In this document: positions 58,774-64,000 of the stretch, one piece after another
How positions within the stretch are numbered: position 1 is the stretch's first letter
Layout of the letters: each line of letters begins with the position of its first letter
Assembly: GCF_000025885.1 (NCBI RefSeq)
Contig: NC_014011.1
Coordinates: 806,001 to 870,000, forward strand
Direction: 5' to 3'
Source of the DNA: Aminobacterium colombiense DSM 12261
GTDB lineage: Bacteria > Synergistota > Synergistia > Synergistales > Aminobacteriaceae
DNA: 64,000 nucleotides
The notes under the pieces: generated by a model
Databases searched by the model: none
Told to the model about the DNA's origin: nothing
What the model saw: only the letters and a program-made list of their open reading frames with translations
Translations under genes and position numbers: made by a program

Positions 58774-60000
58774 ATGTCCGGTTTTGTTGAAAATTTAACA
58801 GATCGGTTAGAAAGTATCCTTAAAGTATCTGAGGTCCTACGTTTCCCGTGGGACCTTTCTTTTGACCTTCAAAATATTGAGCAGTGTCTAGGTGGTTTCC
58901 TTGCCGAAGATATAATATCTTCGATAGAATCTCCTCCTTTCACAAGAAGTTTGCGGGATGGTTATGCGGTCCTAAGTGAAGACATTTCAGGGGCAACTTC
59001 TTCTTATCCAGTTTATCTGAATTTGATTGGTGAAATTCCTATGGGAAAGGTGCCGGACAAGGTTCTTAATCCAGGGGAAACGATGGCTATCCATACAGGA
59101 GGAATTTTGCCAAAGGGCGCTGATAGTGTAGTTATGCTCGAAGATACAGCAACAAGCGGCCCTTGGATAGAGGTTCGCAAAGGGGCGCAGAGGGGAGAAA
59201 ATGTAATTTATAAAGGGGAAGAAATTTCCTTGGGAGAAAAAGTGCTTTGTCGCGGCGACAGAGTATCTTTTAAAACCCTGGGCATTCTTGCTACCATGGG
59301 GCAAATCCTAGTGCCTTGTCTGAACCTTAAAATAGGCATATTTAGCACGGGGGACGAAATAATGGAGGCTAAAACAGATCCATTGCCCCCCGGGTGCATT
59401 CGAGATGTAAATAGCTGGGTACTTTGGTCTTTTCTCAAAGATCAGGGGTATGATGTGACATCTTTAGGAATTATACGAGATACAAAAGAGGCTTTACAGA
59501 ACGCTTTATATGAAGCTCTTCATGCATTTGACGTGATCCTCATTAGTGGAGGTTCTTCAGTGAGTGTCAGGGATTATTGTTCTGAAGTGCTCGAAACGTT
59601 GGCAACACCAGGATTAATTGTACGAGGGGTTCGAATGTCGCCAGGCAAGCCTGTTTTAATAGCAGGCTCATTAAAAGAGAAGAAATTAGTAATGGGACTC
59701 CCAGGTCACCCTCTTTCCTGTATGGTAGCGGCAAAAGTTCTGCTTATTCCCCTTCTTGACCTCATTGCAGGAAGAATATCCAAGAAAAGCGCATTTTCCT
59801 TAGAGACAACAACTGATATCATAGGGTGTACAGGTATAGAAAAATTTTATCCCGCAGCGCTGCGGGATAATCGGGTTGTTCCCATCCTGGCTAAATCAGG
59901 GTATGTAGGAGCCCTAAACCATTCAGATGGACTTATTCGTTTGGGTGAGGAGGTAGAAACAGTTCGCCAGGGAGAAAGGGTGGAGTTTATACCATGGTGA
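58774..60000 (+). CDS. moeA: Molybdopterin molybdenumtransferase MoeA
   Basis: A 408-residue enzyme that inserts Mo or W into adenylated molybdopterin. The N-terminal RSLRDGYAVL block and the ILPKGADSVVMLED segment are followed by the MoCF-binding motif STGDEIM, then ISGGSSVSVRDY and VRGVRMSPGKPVL, and a C-terminal beta-barrel. Overlaps the next gene by 7 nt. Tandem moeA genes are common in anaerobes and may separate Mo and W use. Confidence 0.94.
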   Translation: MSGFVENLTDRLESILKVSEVLRFPWDLSFDLQNIEQCLGGFLAEDIISSIESPPFTRSLRDGYAVLSEDISGATSSYPVYLNLIGEIPMGKVPDKVLNPGETMAIHTGGILPKGADSVVMLEDTATSGPWIEVRKGAQRGENVIYKGEEISLGEKVLCRGDRVSFKTLGILATMGQILVPCLNLKIGIFSTGDEIMEAKTDPLPPGCIRDVNSWVLWSFLKDQGYDVTSLGIIRDTKEALQNALYEALHAFDVILISGGSSVSVRDYCSEVLETLATPGLIVRGVRMSPGKPVLIAGSLKEKKLVMGLPGHPLSCMVAAKVLLIPLLDLIAGRISKKSAFSLETTTDIIGCTGIEKFYPAALRDNRVVPILAKSGYVGALNHSDGLIRLGEEVETVRQGERVEFIPW

Positions 60001-61901
60001 AAAAATGGAGGGAACATGTTTCCATTGAAGAAGCATGGTTGGTTTTTAGACAGAATTTCTCTTCTCTTCACAAAAAGAGCAATGTCCCCGTAGATGAATG
60101 TACAGATCTAATTCTAGCAGAGGATGTTTTTTCGAAGAGGAATGTACCTCATTTTAGCGCCTCAGCTGTGGATGGTTACGCTCTTTCTACTAAAAAGACA
60201 GCAAATGCGTCTTCGGCAACGCCAGTGTTTCTTGATAGAGAGGAATACCAGTGGATTAATACCGGGATGGCTGTGTCTCTCGAATATGACGGAGTCTTAA
60301 TGGTTGAGGATTCCTCTGTGAAAGACGGGAAATTAGCCGTATATAAAACTCTTTCAATGGGAGATAATATTCGTCCAGTAGGGGAAGATGTGACATGTGG
60401 ACAAATAATAGCTCGTGCCGGAGACAAAATTTCTCCTGCATTAGCGGCACTCTTTCTTGCGTCGGGGTATTCTTTCGTTCCTGTGTGGAGCAAACCTAGA
60501 ACACTGTATATTCCAACTGGTGATGAAATAGTTTCTGGCAAGACATGGTTAAGTGAGGGAGCAGTCTGCGGAAAGGTAGTAGAGAGCAATTCTACCATGT
60601 TGAAAGCTTATTTCCACCGTTGGGGATTCCCCCTCGATGTAACAGGTCCACTGCCAGATGACCCTCAAATCATCCGCAAAAGCATTCTCAATGGGGTGGA
60701 GGATTATGACCTTCTTCTTGTAGGGGCAGGTTCCGCCAAAGGAGAAAAGGACTATACATCGACTATCCTTTCTGAAGAAGGCACCATGCTTTTCCACTGG
60801 CTTTTGATGAAACCAGGGCGTCCAGCAATGGCAGCGAAGGTGAAGGGAAAACCTGTGGTAGATCTTCCTGGATTTCCAATGTCAACAGCTGTTGTTTTAT
60901 GGACCCTTGTTTTGCCCCTCCTCCAGCTTTTAGCAGAAGGGAATTTCGATGAAGCCACAGTTCTTAAACAGGCTATGGGTGCGGAAACAGAAGAAACAAT
61001 GAAGCTTCTGACTCCCTGTTCGTCTGTACCCGGCCGAAATGAATGGCTGCGGATAAAGGCAATAGCCTTGCAGGGAGAGAAAAGGGTATTTCCTCTCTCG
61101 TCAGGCTCTAGTACCATGTGGACCATGTCCGAGGCAGATGGTTTTGCCCTTTTGCCCAGGCCTGTGGCAGAGTGTCCGGCTGGAACGAACTTAAAAGTAT
61201 GGCTGACTCGCAAAATAGATTGGACTCGCCGTCTTCTTTTCCAAGGATCGAATGACCCCGCTTTTGAACGTCTGGGATCCTATGTGCATAAAAGGGGTGG
61301 TGAGCTTATCTATCGTTCAGTTGGGAGTCTTGGCGGTTTGTCTGCATTGGCAAGGGGCGAGTGTCATATTGCGGCTTGCCACCTTCTTGATCCAGAAAAA
61401 GGATCGTATAACAACACATACATTGAAAAACTTTCTAACGGGAAGCAGTGGAAACGTCGCTTGCTCTTTTACAGAAAACAGGGGATCCTTGTGGCACCTG
61501 GTAATCCCCTTCATGTTTTAACTATTGAAGACCTGGCAGAAAAAGGAGTTAGATTTATAAATCGTCAACCAGGGGCGGGCACTCGTGTGCTCCTCGATGT
61601 TCTTTTGCAAGAAAAGGGGATAGCTGTTTCTGATGTTAATGGATATTCAATTCAGGCTACTACCCATTTCGATGCCGCAAATCGTATTGCTTCGGGGGTA
61701 GCAGATGCTGCACTGGGCATTAAGGCTGCTGCTGATGCTCTCGGCCTTGATTTTATTCCTATAACAGAAGAGCCTTACGAGCTTGTTTACCCCCAGGAAT
61801 ATGAAGATCATCCATGCATTCAGGCTCTTATGGATGCCCTGGACGATCCAGAGTGGAGGCGGGACGTAGATAAGTTAGGGGGATATCGATGGAACTCCTG
61901 A
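59994..61901 (+). CDS. MoeA fused to a periplasmic-binding-protein-like domain
   Basis: A 635-residue fusion. The N-terminal MoeA module (about 1-400) carries ASAVDGYAL, PTGDEIVSG, VGAGSAKGEKDY and MKPGRPAMAAKVKGKPVVDLPG, here quoted in pieces. The C-terminal module (about 410-620) is PBP-like (PF12727-type): SVGSLGGLSALARGECHIA, RQPGAGTRVLLD and ANRIASGVADAALGIKAAA. It lacks a signal peptide, so this domain is cytoplasmic and presumably senses or binds molybdate/tungstate or a related ligand. It overlaps moeA and moaA. Confidence 0.9.
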   Translation: MVKKWREHVSIEEAWLVFRQNFSSLHKKSNVPVDECTDLILAEDVFSKRNVPHFSASAVDGYALSTKKTANASSATPVFLDREEYQWINTGMAVSLEYDGVLMVEDSSVKDGKLAVYKTLSMGDNIRPVGEDVTCGQIIARAGDKISPALAALFLASGYSFVPVWSKPRTLYIPTGDEIVSGKTWLSEGAVCGKVVESNSTMLKAYFHRWGFPLDVTGPLPDDPQIIRKSILNGVEDYDLLLVGAGSAKGEKDYTSTILSEEGTMLFHWLLMKPGRPAMAAKVKGKPVVDLPGFPMSTAVVLWTLVLPLLQLLAEGNFDEATVLKQAMGAETEETMKLLTPCSSVPGRNEWLRIKAIALQGEKRVFPLSSGSSTMWTMSEADGFALLPRPVAECPAGTNLKVWLTRKIDWTRRLLFQGSNDPAFERLGSYVHKRGGELIYRSVGSLGGLSALARGECHIAACHLLDPEKGSYNNTYIEKLSNGKQWKRRLLFYRKQGILVAPGNPLHVLTIEDLAEKGVRFINRQPGAGTRVLLDVLLQEKGIAVSDVNGYSIQATTHFDAANRIASGVADAALGIKAAADALGLDFIPITEEPYELVYPQEYEDHPCIQALMDALDDPEWRRDVDKLGGYRWNS

Positions 61902-62866
61902 AGGATTCCTTCGGTCGAATCCTGCATTACATTCGTATTTCAGTAACAGATCGCTGTAACTTCAGATGTCAGTACTGCATGCCTCGTGAAGGCATTAAGT
62001 GGATCGACCATAGAAATATCCTTCGATATGAAGACTTATTATTCCTTTGTAATGTCCTTGCCAATATGGGAGCAGGCAAGCTTCGTTTTACTGGCGGGGA
62101 GCCTTTTGTAAGAAAGGGGTTTCCTTTATTCCTTAAAAAAGTGCGAGAGGAATTCCCGCAGGCGGCCCTTTCCGTTACTACCAATGGGTCAATGCTTGCA
62201 TCTGTAGCAGATGATATTTTATCCCTTAAACTTGAAAGTATAAATATAAGTCTTGATACCCTGGACCCGCAAAAATTTAAACTCATAACAGGCACCGGCA
62301 ACGTTCAGGATGTTATTCGGGGAATCAGGTCAGTAGCCATTCATAGCGACACTATAGTGAAACTCAACACCGTATTGATAAATGGGTTTAACGAAGATGA
62401 GATAGGCGATCTTTTATTATTTGCAGAGAGGGAAGGAGTATTGCTTCGTCTCATAGAGTTTATGCCCCTTCATGGGGATGTTTGGAATTACAACCGTTTT
62501 ATTTCCGCAGATGACATCCTTTCATCCCTTCCGGATGCAAACAGTTGGCGGGACGACACCTCAGAAAGTAAAGATAATGCAGGTCCTGCCCGCTATCTAG
62601 TGAATACTCTGACAGGGCAACGTCTTGGAGTTATAGCTGCGGTAACCCATCATTTTTGCGATACATGCAATCGTCTCCGCATAACGTCTACAGGGCAAGT
62701 TCTACCATGTCTTTTTAGCCAAAAGGGGGTTAACATTAGCAATGCATTACGAGAACGGGATGAAGAAATGGTAAAAAAGGGTATTATAGAGGCAATTAAG
62801 ATGAAACCCCGACGATGGCTTGATATGGAGTCGGGAGATGAACATATGTCTCGGATTGGAGGGTAA
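61889..62866 (+). CDS. moaA: GTP 3',8-cyclase MoaA
   Basis: A radical-SAM enzyme starting pterin cofactor synthesis from GTP. The N-terminal cluster motif is C23-NFR-C27-QY-C30. The C-terminal cluster ligands are C257, C260 and C274 (HHFCDTC...PC). The C-terminus ends SRIGG, the conserved Gly-Gly tail that enters the active site. At 325 residues it is normal in length. It overlaps the moeA-PBP gene by 13 nt and ends 6 nt before moaC. Confidence 0.96.
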   Translation: MELLKDSFGRILHYIRISVTDRCNFRCQYCMPREGIKWIDHRNILRYEDLLFLCNVLANMGAGKLRFTGGEPFVRKGFPLFLKKVREEFPQAALSVTTNGSMLASVADDILSLKLESINISLDTLDPQKFKLITGTGNVQDVIRGIRSVAIHSDTIVKLNTVLINGFNEDEIGDLLLFAEREGVLLRLIEFMPLHGDVWNYNRFISADDILSSLPDANSWRDDTSESKDNAGPARYLVNTLTGQRLGVIAAVTHHFCDTCNRLRITSTGQVLPCLFSQKGVNISNALRERDEEMVKKGIIEAIKMKPRRWLDMESGDEHMSRIGG

Positions 62867-62872
62867 TTTGAC

Positions 62873-63364
62873 ATGGAGCCATTTTCCCACCTTGATGACC
62901 TTGGACACCCGCGAATGGTCGATGTTGGCGGAAAAGAAAGGACTGCACGCGAGGCTCTTGCCGAGGGAGTGGTTTTATTGCCTCAAACTATTCGAGACGC
63001 CCTTTTTTCGGGAACCACAGATAAGGGAGATGTAATGAAAGTTGCGGAAGTTGCAGGAATAATGGCTGCAAAAAAAGCTTCGGAACTTATCCCCCTCTGT
63101 CATAATATAAGTCTTGACAAGGTAGAGATCCACTGTGAGCTGTTGCCTAAAGAAAACAGGATTAAGATAACGTGCAATGCGGCTTCGAAAGGTGTAACTG
63201 GAGTAGAAATGGAAGCTCTTACTGGCGTAATGGCAGCAGCCCTCACAGTTTATGATATGTGTAAAGGCATAGATAAGGGTATGGTGATACAAAATGTGCG
63301 ATTGCTTCATAAAATTGGGGGCAAAAGTGGAGATTATAGGGTTTCAGAGGAGGAGCATGAATGA
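62873..63364 (+). CDS. moaC: Cyclic pyranopterin monophosphate synthase MoaC
   Basis: Converts the MoaA product to cyclic pyranopterin monophosphate. 163 residues, hexamer-forming family. HLDDLGHPRMVDVGGKERT at the start and the LIPLCHNISLDKVEI motif (catalytic His and Lys region) are intact. GGAGGG lies just upstream. It overlaps the next gene by 4 nt (ATGA). Confidence 0.95.
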   Translation: MEPFSHLDDLGHPRMVDVGGKERTAREALAEGVVLLPQTIRDALFSGTTDKGDVMKVAEVAGIMAAKKASELIPLCHNISLDKVEIHCELLPKENRIKITCNAASKGVTGVEMEALTGVMAAALTVYDMCKGIDKGMVIQNVRLLHKIGGKSGDYRVSEEEHE

Positions 63365-64000
63365 AACTTCTCGGTATTTTGAGTAATGAGGATCGGCGTG
63401 AGTATGGAATATGCTATGTCAACAAGCGAGGAGATGGTCAATCTTCTGTTAATGGGAACCTGGCCACTCTTTTCATAGTAAAGCCAGGAGATATGCCTGC
63501 TTATGAAGGTGCGGCCTGTATCTTACGGGTCTCCCTTCTTAAAGATCTGGAGATAGGGAATTTGTTGGCCTTTGCAGAAAGTGACGTGTTGCTTCGTATA
63601 GAAAGACAACACGCCCCTTCTCAGTGGGAACTTTCTGTGCAGCAAAGTGGTTTTATTTCTGTATCTTCGGAAATAGAAACATGGAGATCACTGCGTGTTG
63701 GTGTTTTAACGGTGAGTGATAAAGCAAGTCAGGGTTTAAGGGATGACACTGCTGGTCCTGCTTTATCCAGAGCGGTAATTCTCATTGGCGGCATCGTAGA
63801 GGAACAGTCCATTGTTCCCGATGAAAAGGAAACCATAGAAAAAAAGCTCCGCCACTGGGTCGACCAGAAGGATCTTCATCTTATTCTGGTGACAGGAGGT
63901 ACGGGTCTATCAGAGCGAGATGTAACGCCAGAAGCTCTGGAGGCCGTAGCCCATAGGAAAATCCCGGGAATAGGGGAGTTTATGCGAAGTCGTACGGTTT
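63361..64000 (+). CDS. MogA/MoaB-family protein with an extra N-terminal domain, 3' truncated
   Basis: The frame continues to the window edge (213 codons seen). The first about 115 residues form a separate small domain, starting MKLLGILSNEDRREYGIC and ending before the MogA core; I do not recognise it. The MogA/MoaB module begins LRVGVLTVSDKASQGLRDD and includes the substrate motif VTGGTGLSERDVTPEA, so it should adenylate molybdopterin before Mo insertion by MoeA. The N-terminal part could be a reduced MOSC-type domain, but the MOSC cysteine is not evident. Confidence 0.85.
   Translation, partial: MKLLGILSNEDRREYGICYVNKRGDGQSSVNGNLATLFIVKPGDMPAYEGAACILRVSLLKDLEIGNLLAFAESDVLLRIERQHAPSQWELSVQQSGFISVSSEIETWRSLRVGVLTVSDKASQGLRDDTAGPALSRAVILIGGIVEEQSIVPDEKETIEKKLRHWVDQKDLHLILVTGGTGLSERDVTPEALEAVAHRKIPGIGEFMRSRTV

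Overview
This window is almost certainly from the chromosome of an anaerobic, diderm, amino-acid- or peptide-fermenting bacterium. The best fit is the phylum Synergistota (Aminobacterium-like); this is inferred from gene content, not from a marker comparison. The outer membrane is implied by a secretin with its PilN/O/P-like partners and by a periplasmic-type binding protein that has no lipobox. The energy genes fit an anaerobe: a V/A-type ATPase whose rotor carries a Na+-site signature, and a four-subunit 2-oxoacid:ferredoxin oxidoreductase.

Layout. (1) 1-3.2 kb: the end of a type IV pilus/type II secretion-like assembly operon (PilN-, PilO- and PilP-like proteins, secretin). (2) 3.2-3.6 kb: a consensus promoter driving three tRNAs, Leu(UAA), fMet and elongator Met, closed by a terminator. 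(3) 3.6-14.3 kb: housekeeping genes tilS, hpt, ftsH, uvrB, uvrA, an RlmB-like methyltransferase, proC and tRNA-Val. (4) 14.3-22.2 kb: a more variable segment. It holds a decayed YibE/F-family membrane gene, a decayed IS256-family transposase end, a complete dipeptide/oligopeptide ABC transporter operon and a reverse-strand serine hydrolase of the beta-lactamase fold. (5) 22.3-25.4 kb: acpS-nnr-tsaE-tsaB. (6) 25.5-28.4 kb: the korDABC-type oxidoreductase. (7) 28.4-31.6 kb: a PII-like protein next to a CPA2 antiporter, then an RlmD-like methyltransferase. (8) 31.8-40.9 kb: tRNA-Gly(CCC) and the nine-gene V-ATPase operon (G/H, I, K, E, C, F, A, B, D). (9) 40.9-41.3 kb: RNase P RNA. (10) 41.3-58.0 kb: a full division and cell-wall cluster: mraZ, rsmH, ftsL-like, ftsI, murE, murF, mraY, murD, ftsW, murG, murC, murB, ftsQ-like, ftsA, ftsZ. 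(11) 58.1-64.0 kb: a SPOR protein and a molybdenum/tungsten cofactor operon (moeA, moeA-PBP fusion, moaA, moaC, MogA-like), cut by the window end.

How it fits together. Peptide import and 2-oxoacid oxidation supply reduced ferredoxin. The V-ATPase probably couples ATP to Na+, and the CPA2 antiporter could exchange cations with H+. The pterin cofactor genes would serve Mo/W enzymes encoded elsewhere. Nearly all genes lie on the plus strand with short gaps or 1-17 nt overlaps, and intrinsic terminators separate most blocks.

No CRISPR array, prophage or clearly new multi-gene system is visible. The most interesting points are the PII-like/antiporter pair, the Na+-site rotor, a MurG with an altered glycine-rich loop, the MraZ operator repeats, the MogA-like protein with an unassigned N-terminal domain, and the IS256/YibE-F scar. 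All functional calls come from reading motifs; no database search was run.
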